A stretch of 64,000 bases of DNA from Apostichopus japonicus (lineage: Eukaryota > Echinodermata > Holothuroidea > Aspidochirotida > Stichopodidae): positions 17,215,999 to 17,279,998 of the forward strand of contig NC_092565.1 of assembly GCF_037975245.1 (NCBI RefSeq), written 5' to 3'. Each line of letters begins with the position of its first letter. Positions within the stretch are counted from its first letter, which is position 1. The notes under the pieces are model-generated. The model made no database searches. It worked only from the letters and a program-made list of their open reading frames with translations, and was not told the origin of the DNA. The translations under genes and the position numbers were made by a program. Positions 1-15,000 of this stretch are shown here, piece after piece.

Positions 1-3000
1 ATGATCGAGACTCTCTTTTGCATCCGTGGTTCGAACCCCGGTGATGACGTCTTTTGCCGATCTTTTACAGCTCGTGCCTACATTGTGAGCTGTAACTATT
101 AGTTAATCCACCTAATATCTCAGTCCATACAGTGGCGCGATGGCTTGGCGCACTGTACGAGCTGATGATCGAGACTCTCTTTTGCGTCCGTGGTTCGAAC
201 CCCGGTGATGACGTCTTCTGCCGATCTTTTACAGCTCGTGCCTACACGTTCACCTGTAAGTATTAGTTAATCCGCCTAATAGCTCAGTCCATACAGTGGC
301 GCGATGGCTTGGCGCACTGTACGAGCTGATGATCGAGACTCTCTTTTGCATCCGTGGTTCGAACCCCGGTGATCATGTCTTTTGCCGATCTTTTACAGCT
401 CGTGCCTACACGGGGAGCTGTAAGTATTAGTTAATCCACCTAATATCTCAGTCCATACAGTGGCGCGATGGCTTGGCGCACTGTACGAGCTGATGATCGA
501 GACTCTCTTTTGCGTCCGTGGTTCGAACCCCGGTGATGACGTCTTCTGCCGATCTTTTACAGCTCGTGCCTACACGTTCAGTTGTAAGTATTAGTTAATC
601 CACCATGTATCTCAGTCCATACAGTGGCGCGATGGCTTGGCGCACTGTACGAGCTGATGATCGAGACTCTCTTTTGCATCCGTGGTTCGAACCCCGGTGA
701 TGACGTCTTCTGCCGATTTTTTACAGCTCGTGCCTACACGTTCACCTGTAAGTATTAGTTAATCCGCCTAATATCTCAGTCCATACAGTGGCGCGATGGC
801 TTGGCGCACTGTACGCGCTGATGATCGAGACTCTCTTTTGCGTCCGTGGTTCGAACCCCGGTGATGACGTCTTCTGCCGATCTTTTACAGCTCTTGCCGA
901 CACGTTCCGCTGTAAGTATTAGTTAATCCACCTAATATCTCAGTCCATACAGTGGCGCGATGGCTTGGCGCACTGTACGAGCTGATGATCGAGACTCTCT
1001 TTTGCATCCGTGGTTCGAACCCCGGTGATCATGTCTTTTGCCGATCTTTTACAGCTCGTGCCTACACGGGGAGCTGTAAGTATTAGTTAATCCACCTAAT
1101 ATCTCAGTCCATACAGTGGCGCGATGGCTTGGCGCACTGTACGAGCTGATGATCGAGACTCTCTTTTGCGTCCGTGGTTCGAACCCCGGTGATGACGTCT
1201 TCTGCCGATTTTTTACAGCTCGTGCCTACACGTTCAGTTGTAAGTATTAGTTAATCCACCTTGTATCTCAGTCCATACAGTGGCGCGATGGCTTGGCGCA
1301 CTGTACGAGCTGATGATCGAGACTCTCTTTTGCGTCCGTGGTTCGAACCCCGGTGATGACGTCTTCTGCCGATTTTTTACAGCTCGTGCCTACACGTTCA
1401 CCTGTAAGTATTAGTTAATCCGCCTAATATCTCAGTCCATACAGTGGCGCGATGGCTTGGCGCACTGTACGCGCTGATGATCGAGACTCTCTTTTGCGTC
1501 CGTGGTTCGAACCCCGGTGATGACGTCTTCTGCCGATCTTTTACAGCTCTTGCCGACACGTTCCGCTGTAAGTATTAGTTAATCCACCTAATATCTCAGT
1601 CCATACAGTGGCGCGATGGCTTGGCGCACTCTACGAGCTGATGATCGAGACTCTCTTTTGCGTCCGTGGTTCGAACCCCGGTGATGACGTCTTTTGCCGA
1701 TCTTTTACAGCTCGTTCCCACACGTTCAGCTGTAAGTATTAGTTAATCCACCTAATATCTCAGTCCATACAGTGGCGCGATGGCTTGGCGCACCGTACCA
1801 GCTGATGATCGAGACTCTCTTTTGCATCCGTGGTTCGAACCCCGGTGATGACGTCTTTTGCCGATCTTTTACAGCTCGTGCCCACACGTTCAGCTGTAAG
1901 TATTAGTTAATCCACCTAATATCTCAGTCCATACAGTGGCGCGATGGCTTGGCGCACTGTACGAGCTGATGATCGAGACTCTCTTTTGCATCCGTGGTTC
2001 GAACCCCGGTGATGACGTCTTTTGCCGATCTTTTACAGCTCGTGCCTACACGGGGAGCTGTAAGTATTAGTTAATCCACCTAATATCTCAGTCCATACAG
2101 TGGCGCGATGGCTTGGCGCACTGTACGAGCTGATGATCGAGACTCTCTTTTGCATCCGTGGTTCGAACCCCTGTGATGACGTCTTTTGCCGATCTTTTAC
2201 AGCTCGTGCCTACATTGTGATCTGTAACTATTAGTTAATCCACCTAATATCTCAGTCCATACAGTGGCACGATGGCTTGGCGCACTGTACGAGCTGATGA
2301 TCGAGACTCTCTTTTGCGTCCGTGGTTCGAACCCCGGTGATGACGTCTTCTGCCGATCTTTTACAGCTCGTGCCTACACGTTCAGTTGTAAGTATTAGTT
2401 AATCCACCTTGTATCTCAGTCCATACAGTGGCGCGATGGCTTGGCGCACTGTACGAGCTGATGATCGAGACTCTCTTTTGCGTCCGTGGTTCGAACCCCG
2501 GTGATGACGTCTTCTGCCGATTTTTTACAGCTCGTGCCTACACGTTCACCTGTAAGTATTAGTTAATCCGCCTAATATCTCAGTCCATACAGTGGCGCGA
2601 TGGCTTGGCGCACTGTACGCGCTGATGATCGAGACTCTCTTTTGCGTCCGTGGTTCGAACCCCGGTGATGACGTCTTCTGCCGATCTTTTACAGCTCTTG
2701 CCGACACGTTCCGCTGTAAGTATTAGTTAATCCACCTAATATCTCAGTCCATACAGTGGCGCGATGGCTTGGCGCACTGTACGAGCTGATGATCGAGACT
2801 CTCTTTTGCGTCCGTGGTTCGAACCCCTGTGATGACGTCTTTTGCCGATCTTTTACAGCTCGTGCCCACACGTTCAGCTGTAAGTATTAGTTAATCCACC
2901 TAATATCTCAGTCCATACAGTGGCGCGGTGGCTTGGCGCACCGTACCAGCTGATGATCGAGACTCTCTTTTGCATCCGTGGTTCGAACCCCGGTGATGAC

Positions 3001-6000
3001 GTCTTTTGCCGATCTTTTACAGCTCGTTCCCACACGTTCAGCTGTAAGTATTAGTTAATCCACCTATTATCTCAGTCCATACAGTGGCGCGATGGCTTGG
3101 CGCACTGTACGAGCTGATGATCGAGACTCTCTTTTGCATCCGTGGTTCGAACCCCGGTGATGACGTCTTTTGCCGATCTTTTACAGCTCGTGCCTACACG
3201 TTCAGCTGTAAGTATTAGTTAATCCACCTAATATCTCAGTCCATACAGTGGCGCGATGGCTTGGCGCACTGTACGAGCTGATGATCGAGACTCCCTTTTG
3301 CATCCGTGGTTCGAACCCCGGTGATGACGTCTTTTGCCGATCTTTTACAGCTCGTGCCTACATTGTGAGCTGTAACTATTAGTTAATCCACCTAATATCT
3401 CAGTCCATACAGTGGCGCGATGGCTTGGCGCACTGTACGAGCTGATGATCGAGACTCTCTTTTGCATCCGTGGTTCGAACCCCGGTGATGACGTCTTTTG
3501 CCGATCTTTTACAGCTCGTGCCTACACGTTCAGCTGTAAGTATTAGTTAATCCACCTAATATCTCAGTCCATACAGTGGCGCGATGGCTTGGCGCACTGT
3601 ACGAGCTGATGATCGAGACTCTCTTTTGCATCCGTGGTCCGAACCCCGGTGATGACGTCTTTTGCCGATCTTTTACAGCTCGTGCCTACACGTTCAGCTG
3701 TAAGTATTAGTTAATCCACCTAATATCTCAGTCCATACAGTGGCGCGATGGCTTGGCGCACTGTACGAGCTGATGATCGAGACTCTCTTTTGCATCCGTG
3801 GTTCGAACCCCGGTGATGACGTCTTTTGCCGATCTTTTACAGCTCGTGCCTACATTGTGAGCTGTAACTATTAGTTAATCCACCTAATATCTCAGTCCAT
3901 ACAGTGGCGCGATGGCTTGGCGCACTGTACGAGCTGATGATCGAGACTCTCTTTTGCATCCGTGGTTCGAACCCCTGTGATGACGTCTTTTGCCGATCTT
4001 TTACAGCTCGTGCCTACATTGTGATCTGTAACTATTAGTTAATCCACCTAATATCTCAGTCCATACAGTGGCGCGATGGCTTGGCGCACTGTACGAGCTG
4101 ATGATCGAGACTCTCTTTTGCATCCGTGGTTCGAACCCCGGTGATGACGTCTTTTGCCGATCTTTTACAGCTCGTGCCTACACGGGGAGCTGTAAGTATT
4201 AGTTAATCCACCTAATATCTCAGTCCATACAGTGGCGCGATGGCTTGGCGCACTGTACGAGCTGATGATCGAGACTCTCTTTTGCATCCGTGGTTCGAAC
4301 CCCGGTGATGACGTCTTTTGCCGATCTTTTACAGCTCGTGCCTACACGTTCAGCTGTAAGTATTAGTTAATCCACCTTGTATCTCAGCCCATACAGTGGC
4401 GCGATGGCTTGGCGCACTGTACGAGCTGATGATCGAGACTCTCTTTTGCGTCCGTGGTTCGAACCCCGGTGATGACGTCTTCTGCCGATCTTTTACAGCT
4501 CGTGCCTACACGTTCACCTGTAAGTATTAGTTAATCCGCCTAATATCTCAGTCCATACAGTGGCGCGATGGCTTGGCGCACTGTACGAGCTGATGATCGA
4601 GACTCTCTTTTGCATCCGTGGTTCGAACCCCGGTGATCATGTCTTTTGCCGATCTTTTACAGCTCGTGCCTACACGGGGAGCTGTAAGTATTAGTTAATC
4701 CACCTAATATCTCAGTCCATACAGTGGCGCGATGGCTTGGCGCACTCTACGAGCTGATGATCGAGACTCTCTTTTGCGTCCGTGGTTCGAACCCCGGTGA
4801 TGACGTCTTTTGCCGATCTTTTACAGCTCGTGCCTACACGTTCAGTTGTAAGTATTAGTTAATCCACCTTGTATCTCAGTCCATACAGTGGCGCGATGGC
4901 TTGGCGCACTGTACGAGCTGATGATCGAGACTCTCTTTTGCGTCCGTGGTTCGAACCCCGGTGATGACGTCTTCTGCCGATTTTTTACAGCTCGTGCCTA
5001 CACGTTCACCTGTAAGTATTAGTTAATCCGCCTAATATCTCAGTCCATACAGTGGCGCGATGGCTTGGCGCACTGTACGCGCTGATGATCGAGACTCTCT
5101 TTTGCGTCCGTGGTTCGAACCCCGGTGATGACGTCTTCTGCCGATCTTTTACAGCTCTTGCCGACACGTTCGGCTGTAAGTATTAGTTAATCCACCTAAT
5201 ATCTCAGTCCATACAGTGGCGCGATGGCTTGGCGCACTGTACGAGCTGATGATCGAGACTCTCTTTTGCGTCCGTGGTTCGAACCCCTGTGATGACGTCT
5301 TTTGCCGATCTTTTACAGCTCGTTCCCACACGTTCAGCTGTAAGTATTAGTTAATCCACCTAATATCTCAGTCCATACAGTGGCGCGATGGCTTGGCGCA
5401 CCGTACCAGCTGATGATCGAGACTCTCTTTTGCATCCGTGGTTCGAACCCCGGTGATGACGTCTTTTGCCGATCTTTTACAGCTCGTGCCCAAACGTTCA
5501 GCTGTAAGTATTAGTTAATCCACCTAATATCTCAGTCCATACAGTGGCGCGATGGCTTGGCGCACTGTACGAGCTGATGATCGAGACTCTCTTTTGCATC
5601 CGTGGTTCGAACCCCGGTGATGACGTCTTTTGCCGATCTTTTACAGCTCGTGCCTACACGGGGAGCTGTAAGTATTAGTTAATCCACCTAATATCTCAGT
5701 CCATACAGTGGCGCGATGGCTTGGCGCACTGTACGAGCTGATGATCGAGACTCTCTTTTGCATCCGTGGTTCGAACCCCTGTGATGACGTCTTTTGCCGA
5801 TCTTTTACATCTCGTGCCTACATTGTGATCTGTAACTATTAGTTAATCCACCTAATATCTCAGTCCATACAGTGGCGCGATGGCTTGGCGCACTGTACGA
5901 GCTGATGATCGAGACTCTCTTTTGCATCCGTGGTTCGAACCCCGGTGATGACGTCTTTTGCCGATCTTTTACAGCTCGTGCCTACACGTTCAGCTGTAAG

Positions 6001-9000
6001 TATTAGTTAATCCACCTAATATCTCAGTCCATACAGTGGCGCGATGGCTTGGCGCACTGTACGAGCTGATGATCGAGACTCTCTTTTGCATCCGTGGTTC
6101 GAACCCCGGTGATGACGTCTTTTGCCGATCTTTTACAGCTCGTGCCTACATTGTGAGCTGTAACTATTAGTTAATCCACCTAATATCTCAGTCCATACAG
6201 TGGCGCGATGGCTTGGCGCACTGTACGAGCTGATGATCGAGACTCTCTTTTGCGTCCGTGGTTCGAACCCCGGTGATGACGTCTTCTGCCGATCTTTTAC
6301 AGCTCGTGCCTACACGTTCACCTGTAAGTATTAGTTAATCCGCCTAATATCTCAGTCCATACAGTGGCGCGATGGCTTGGCGCACTGTACGAGCTGATGA
6401 TCGAGACTCTCTTTTGCATCCGTGGTTCGAACCCCGGTGATCATGTCTTTTGCCGATCTTTTACAGCTCGTGCCTACACGGGGAGCTGTAAGTATTAGTT
6501 AATCCACCTAATATCTCAGTCCATACAGTGGCGCGATGGCTTGGCGCACTGTACGAGCTGATGATCGAGACTCTCTTTTGCGTCCGTGGTTCGAACCCCG
6601 GTGATGACGTCTTCTGCCGATCTTTTACAGCTCGTGCCTACACGTTCAGTTGTAAGTATTAGTTAATCCACCTTGTATCTCAGTCCATACAGTGGCGCGA
6701 TGGCTTGGCGCACTGTACGAGCTGATGATCGAGACTCTCTTTTGCATCCGTGGTTCGAACCCCGGTGATGACGTCTTCTGCCGATTTTTTACAGCTCGTG
6801 CCTACACGTTCACCTGTAAGTATTAGTTAATCCGCCTAATATCTCAGTCCATACAGTGGCGCGATGGCTTGGCGCACTGTACGCGCTGATGATCGAGACT
6901 CTCTTTTGCGTCCGTGGTTCGAACCCCGGTGATGACGTCTTCTGCCGATCTTTTACAGCTCTTGCCGACACGTTCCGCTGTAAGTATTAGTTAATCCACC
7001 TAATATCTCAGTCCATACAGTGGCGCGATGGCTTGGCGCACTGTACGAGCTGATGATCGAGACTCTCTTTTGCATCCGTGGTTCGAACCCCGGTGATCAT
7101 GTCTTTTGCCGATCTTTTACAGCTCGTGCCTACACGGGGAGCTGTAAGTATTAGTTAATCCACCTAATATCTCAGTCCATACAGTGGCGCGATGGCTTGG
7201 CGCACTGTACGAGCTGATGATCGAGACTCTCTTTTGCGTCCGTGGTTCGAACCCCGGTGATGACGTCTTCTGCCGATTTTTTACAGCTCGTGCCTACACG
7301 TTCAGTTGTAAGTATTAGTTAATCCACCTTGTATCTCAGTCCATACAGTGGCGCGATGGCTTGGCGCACTGTACGAGCTGATGATCGAGACTCTCTTTTG
7401 CATCCGTGGTTCGAACCCCGGTGATGACGTCTTCTGCCGATTTTTTACAGCTCGTGCCTACACGTTCACCTGTAAGTATTAGTTAATCCGCCTAATATCT
7501 CAGTCCATACAGTGGCGCGATGGCTTGGCGCACTGTACGCGCTGATGATCGAGACTCTCTTTTGCGTCCGTGGTTCGAACCCCGGTGATGACGTCTTCTG
7601 CCGATCTTTTACAGCTCTTGCCGACACGTTCCGCTGTAAGTATTAGTTAATCCACCTAATATCTCAGTCCATACAGTGGCGCGATGGCTTGGCGCACTCT
7701 ACGAGCTGATGATCAAGACTCTCTTTTGCGTCCGTGGTTCGAACCCCTGTGATGACGTCTTTTGCCGATCTTTTACAGCTCGTTCCCACACGTTCAGCTG
7801 TAAGTATTAGTTAATCCACCTAATATCTCAGTCCATACAGTGGCGCGATGGCTTGGCGCACCGTACCAGCTGATGATCGAGACTCTCTTTTGCATCCGTG
7901 GTTCGAACCCCGGTGATGACGTCTTTTGCCGATCTTTTACAGCTCGTGCCCACACGTTCAGCTGTAAGTATTAGTTAATCCACCTAATATCTCAGTCCAT
8001 ACAGTGGCGCGATGGCTTGGCGCACTGTACGAGCTGATGATCGAGACTCTCTTTTGCATCCGTGGTTCGAACCCCGGTGATGACGTCTTTTGCCGATCTT
8101 TTACAGCTCGTGCCTACACGGGGAGCTGTAAGTATTAGTTAATCCACCTAATATCTCAGTCCATACAGTGGCGCGATGGCTTGGCGCACTGTACGAGCTG
8201 ATGATCGAGACTCTCTTTTGCATCCGTGGTTCGAACCCCGGTGATGACGTCTTTTGCCGATCTTTTACAGCTCGTGCCTACATTGTGATCTGTAACTATT
8301 AGTTAATCCACCTAATATCTCAGTCCATACAGTGGCGCGATGGCTTGGCGCACTGTACGAGCTGATGATCGAGACTCTCTTTTGCATCCGTGGTTCGAAC
8401 CCCGGTGATGACGTCTTTTGCCGATCTTTTACAGCTCGTGCCTACACGTTCAGCTGTAAGTATTAGTTAATCCACCTAATATCTCAGTCCATACAGTGGC
8501 GCGATGGCTTGGCGCACTGTACGAGCTGATGATCGAGACTCCCTTTTGCATCCGTGGTTCGAACCCCGGTGATGACGTCTTTTGCCGATCTTTTACAGCT
8601 CGTGCCTACATTGTGAGCTGTAACTATTAGTTAATCCACCTAATATCTCAGTCCATACAGTGGCGCGATGGCTTGGCGCACTGTACGAGCTGATGATCGA
8701 GACTCTCTTTTGCATCCGTGGTTCGAACCCCGGTGATGACGTCTTTTGCCGATCTTTTACAGCTCGTGCCTACACGTTCAGCTGTAAGTATTAGTTAATC
8801 CACCTAATATCTCAGTCCATACAGTGGCGCGATGGCTTGGCGCACTGTACGAGCTGATGATCGAGACTCTCTTTTGCATCCGTGGTCCGAACCCCGGTGA
8901 TGACGTCTTTTGCAGATCTTTTACAGCTCGTGCCTACACGTTCAGCTGTAAGTATTAGTTAATCCACCTAATATCTCAGTCCATACAGTGGCGCGATGGC

Positions 9001-12000
9001 TTAGCGCACTGTACGAGCTGATGATCGAGACTCTCTTTTGCATCCGTGGTTCGAACCCCGGTGATGACGTCTTTTGCCGATCTTTTACAGCTCGTGCCTA
9101 CACGTTCAGCTGTAAGTATTAGTTAATCCACCTAATATCTCAGTCCATACAGTGGCGCGATGGCTTGGCGCACTGTACGAGCTGATGATCGAGACTCCCT
9201 TTTGCATCCGTGGTTCGAACCCCGGTGATGACGTCTTTTGCCGATCTTTTACAGCTCGTGCCTACATTGTGAGCTGTAACTATTAGTTAATCCACCTAAT
9301 ATCTCAGTCCATACAGTGGCGCGATGGCTTGGCGCACTGTACGAGCTGATGATCGAGACTCTCTTTTGCATCCGTGGTTCGAACCCCGGTGATGACGTCT
9401 TTTGCCGATCTTTTACAGCTCGTGCCTACACGTTCAGCTGTAAGTATTAGTTAATCCACCTAATATCTCAGTCCATACAGTGGCGCGATGGCTTGGCGCA
9501 CTGTACGAGCTGATGATCGAGACTCTCTTTTGCATCCGTGGTCCGAACCCCGGTGATGACGTCTTTTGCAGATCTTTTACAGCTCGTGCCTACACGTTCA
9601 GCTGTAAGTATTAGTTAATCCACCTAATATCTCAGTCCATACAGTGGCGCGATGGCTTGGCGCACTGTACGAGCTGATGATCGAGACTCTCTTTTGCATC
9701 CGTGGTTCGAACCCCGGTGATGACGTCTTTTGCCGATCTTTTACAGCTCGTGCCTACATTGTGAGCTGTAACTATTAGTTAATCCACCTAATATCTCAGT
9801 CCATACAGTGGCGCGATGGCTTGGCGCACTGTACGAGCTGATGATCGAGACTCTCTTTTGCATCCGTGGTTCGAACCCCGGTGATGACGTCTTTTGCCGA
9901 TCTTTTACAGCTCGTGCCTACATTGTGATCTGTAACTATTAGTTAATCCACCTAATATCTCAGTCCATACAGTGGCGCGATGGCTTGGCGCACTGTACGA
10001 GCTGATGATCGAGACTCTCTTTTGCGTCCGTGGTTCGAACCCCGGTGATGACGTCTTCTGCCGATCTTTTACAGCTCTTGCCGACACGTTCCGCTGTAAG
10101 TATTAGTTAATCCACCTAATATCTCAGTCCATACAGTGGCGCGATGGCTTGGCGCACTGTACGAGCTGATGATCGAGACTCTCTTTTGCATCCGTGGTTC
10201 GAACCCCGGTGATCATGTCTTTTGCCGATCTTTTACAGCTCGTGCCTACACGGGGAGCTGTAAGTATTAGTTAATCCACCTAATATTTCAGTCCATACAG
10301 TGGCGCGATGGCTTGGCGCACTGTACGAGCTGATGATCGAGACTCTCTTTTGCGTCCGTGGTTCGAACCCCTGTGATGACGTCTTTTGCCGATCTTTTAC
10401 AGCTCGTTCCCACACGTTCAGCTGTAAGTATTAGTTAATCCACCTAATATCTCAGTCCATACAGTGGCGCGATGGCTTGGCGCACCGTACCAGCTGATGA
10501 TCGAGACTCTCTTTTGCATCCGTGGTTCGAACCCCGGTGATGACGTCTTTTGCCGATCTTTTACAGCTCGTGCCCACACGTTCAGCTGTAAGTATTAGTT
10601 AATCCACCTAATATCTCAGTCCATACAGTGGCGCGATGGCTTGGCGCACTGTACGAGCTGATGATCGAGACTCTCTTTTGCATCCGTGGTTCGAACCCCG
10701 GTGATGACGTCTTTTGCCGATCTTTTACAGCTCGTGCCTACACGGGGAGCTGTAAGTATTAGTTAATCCACCTAATATCTCAGTCCATACAGTGGCGCGA
10801 TGGCTTGGCGCACTGTACGAGCTGATGATCGAGACTCTCTTTTGCATCCGTGGTTCGAACCCCGGTGATGACGTCTTTTGCCGATCTTTTACAGCTCGTG
10901 CCTACACGGGGAGCTGTAAGTATTAGTTAATCCACCTAATATCTCAGTCCATACAGTGGCGCGATGGCTTGGCGCACTGTACGAGCTGATGATCGAGACT
11001 CTCTTTTGCATCCGTGGTTCGAACCCCTGTGATGACGTCTTTTGCCGATCTTTTACAGCTCGTGCCTACATTGTGATCTGTAACTATTAGTTAATCCACC
11101 TAATATCTCAGTCCATACAGTGGCGCGATGGCTTGGCGCACTGTACGAGCTGATGATCGAGACTCTCTTTTGCATCCGTGGTTCGAACCCCGGTCATGAC
11201 GTCTTTTGCCGATCTTTTACAGCTCGTGCCTACACGTTCAGCTGTAAGTATTAGTTAATCCACCTAATATCTCAGTCCATACAGTGGCGCGATGGCTTGG
11301 CGCACTGTACGAGCTGATGATCGAGACTCCCTTTTGCATCCGTGGTTCGAACCCCGGTGATGACGTCTTTTGCCGATCTTTTACAGCTCGTGCCTACATT
11401 GTGAGCTTTAACTATTAGTTAATCCACCTAATATCTCAGTCCATACAGTGGCGCGATGGCTTGGCGCACTGTACGAGCTGATGATCGAGACTCTCTTTTG
11501 CATCCGTGGTTCGAACCCCGGTGATGACGTCTTTTGCCGATCTTTAACAGCTCGTGCCTACACGTTCAGCTGTAAGTATTAGTTAATCCACCTAATATCT
11601 CAGTCCATACAGTGGCGCGATGGCTTGGCGCACTGTACGAGCTGATGATCGAGACTCTCTTTTGCATCCGTGGTTCGAACCCCGGTGATGACGTCTTTTG
11701 CCGATCTTTTACAGCTCGTGCCTACACGTTCAGCTGTAAGTATTAGTTAATCCACCTAATATCTCAGTCCATACAGTGGCGCGATGGCTTGGCGCACTGT
11801 ACGAGCTGATGATCGAGACTCTCTTTTGCATCCGTGGTTCGAACCCCGGTGATGACGTCTTTTGCCGATCTTTTACAGCTCGTGCCTACATTGTGAGCTG
11901 TAACTATTAGTTAATCCACCTAATATCTCAGTCCATACAGTGGCGCGATGGCTTGGCGCACTGTACGAGCTGATGATCGAGACTCTCTTTTGCATCCGTG

Positions 12001-15000
12001 GTTCGAACCCCTGTGATGACGTCTTTTGCCGATCTTTTACAGCTCGTGCCTACATTGTGATCTGTAACTATTAGTTAATCCACCTAATATCTCAGTCCAT
12101 ACAGTGGCGCGATGGCTTGGCGCACTGTACGAGCTGATGATCGAGACTCCCTTTTGCATCCGTGGTTCGAACCCCGGTGATGACGTCTTTTGCCGATCTT
12201 TTACAGCTCGTGCCTACATTGTGAGCTGTAACTATTAGTTAATCCACCTAATATCTCAGTCCATACAGTGGCGCGATGGCTTGGCGCACTGTACGAGCTG
12301 ATGATCGAGACTCTCTTTTGCATCCGTGGTTCGAACCCCGGTGATGACGTCTTTTGCCGATCTTTTACAGCTCGTGCCTACACGTTCAGCTGTAAGTATT
12401 AGTTAATCCACCTAATATCTCAGTCCATACAGTGGCGCGATGGCTTGGCGCACTGTACGAGCTGATGATCGAGACTCTCTTTTGCATCCGTGGTCCGAAC
12501 CCCGGTGATGACGTCTTTTGCAGATCTTTTACAGCTCGTGCCTACACGTTCAGCTGTAAGTATTAGTTAATCCACCTAATATCTCAGTCCATACAGTGGC
12601 GCGATGGCTTGGCGCACTGTACGAGCTGATGATCGAGACTCTCTTTTGCATCCGTGGTTCGAACCCCGGTGATGACGTCTTTTGCCGATCTTTTACAGCT
12701 CGTGCCTACACGTTCAGCTGTAAGTATTAGTTAATCCACCTAATATCTCAGTCCATACAGTGGCGCGATGGCTTGGCGCACTGTACGAGCTGATGATCGA
12801 GACTCCCTTTTGCATCCGTGGTTCGAACCCCGGTGATGAAGTCTTTTGCCGATCTTTTACAGCTCGTGCCTACATTGTGAGCTGTAACTATTAGTTAATC
12901 CACCTAATATCTCAGTCCATACAGTGGCGCGATGGCTTGGCGCACTGTACGAGCTGATGATCGAGACTCTCTTTTGCATCCGTGGTTCGAACCCCGGTGA
13001 TGACGTCTTTTGCCGATCTTTTACAGCTCGTGCCTACACGTTCAGCTGTAAGTATTAGTTAATCCACCTAATATCTCAGTCCATACAGTGGCGCGATGGC
13101 TTGGCGCACTGTACGAGCTGATGATCGAGACTCTCTTTTGCATCCGTGGTCCGAACCCCGGTGATGACGTCTTTTGCAGATCTTTTACAGCTCGTGCCTA
13201 CACGTTCAGCTGTAAGTATTAGTTAATCCACCTAATATCTCAGTCCATACAGTGGCGCGATGGCTTGGCGCACTGTACGAGCTGATGATCGAGACTCTCT
13301 TTTGCATCCGTGGTTCGAACCCCGGTTATGACGTCTTTTGCCGATCTTTTACAGCTCGTGCCTACATTGTGAGCTGTAACTATTAGTTAATCCACCTAAT
13401 ATCTCAGTCCATACAGTGGCGCGATGGCTTGGCGCACTGTACGAGCTGATGATCGAGACTCTCTTTTGCATCCGTGGTTCGAACCCCTGTGATGACGTCT
13501 TTTGCCGATCTTTTACAGCTCGTGCCTACATTGTGATCTGTAACTATTAGTTAATCCACCTAATATCTCAGTCCATACAGTGGCGCGATGGCTTGGCGCA
13601 CTGTACGAGCTGATGATCGAGACTCTCTTTTGCGTCCGTGGTTCGAACCCCGGTGATGACGTCTTCTGCCGATCTTTTACAGCTCTTGCCGACACGTTCC
13701 GCTGTAAGTATTAGTTAATCCACCTAATATCTCAGTCCATACAGTGGCGCGATGGCTTGGCGCACTGTACGAGCTGATGATCGAGACTCTCTTTTGCATC
13801 CGTGGTTCGAACCCCGGTGATCATGTCTTTTGCCGATCTTTTACAGCTCGTGCCTACACGGGGAGCTGTAAGTATTAGTTAATCCACCTAATATCTCAGT
13901 CCATACAGTGGCGCGATGGCTTGGCGCACTGTACGAGCTGATGATCGAGACTCTCTTTTGCGTCCGTGGTTCGAACCCCGGTGATGACGTCTTCTGCCGA
14001 TTTTTTACAGCTCGTGCCTACACGTTCAGTTGTAAGTATTAGTTAATCCACCTTGTATCTCAGTCCATACAGTGGCGCGATGGCTTGGCGCACTGTACGA
14101 GCTGATGATCGAGACTCTCTTTTGCGTCCGTGGTTCGAACCCCGGTGATGACGTCTTCTGCCGATTTTTTACAGCTCGTGCCTACACGTTCACCTGTAAG
14201 TATTAGTTAATCCGCCTAATATCTCAGTCCATACAGTGGCGCGATGGCTTGGCGCACTGTACGCGCTGATGATCGAGACTCTCTTTTGCGTCCGTGGTTC
14301 GAACCCCGGTGATGACGTCTTCTGCCGATCTTTTACAGCTCTTGCCGACACGTTCAGTTGTAAGTATTAGTTAATCCACCTAATATCTCAGTCCATACAG
14401 TGGCGCGATGGCTTGGCGCACTCTACGAGCTGATGATCGAGACTCTCTTTTGCGTCCGTGGTTCGAACCCCTGTGATGACGTCTTTTGCCGATCTTTTAC
14501 AGCTCGTTCCCACACGTTCAGCTGTAAGTATTAGTTAATCCACCTAATATCTCAGTCCATACAGTGGCGCGATGGCTTGGCGCACCGTACCAGCTGATGA
14601 TCGAGACTCTCTTTTGCATCCGTGGTTCGAACCCCGGTGATGACGTCTTTTGCCGATCTTTTACAGCTCGTGCCCACACGTTCAGCTGTAAGTATTAGTT
14701 AATCCACCTAATATCTCAGTCCATACAGTGGCGCGATGGCTTGGCGCACTGTACGAGCTGATGATCGAGACTCTCTTTTGCATCCGTGGTTCGAACCCCG
14801 GTGATGACGTCTTTTGCCGATCTTTTACAGCTCGTGCCTACACGGGGAGCTGTAAGTATTAGTTAATCCACCTAATATCTCAGTCCATACAGTGGCGCGA
14901 TGGCTTGGCGCACTGTACGAGCTGATGATCGAGACTCTCTTTTGCATCCGTGGTTCGAACCCCTGTGATGACGTCTTTTGCCGATCTTTTACAGCTCGTG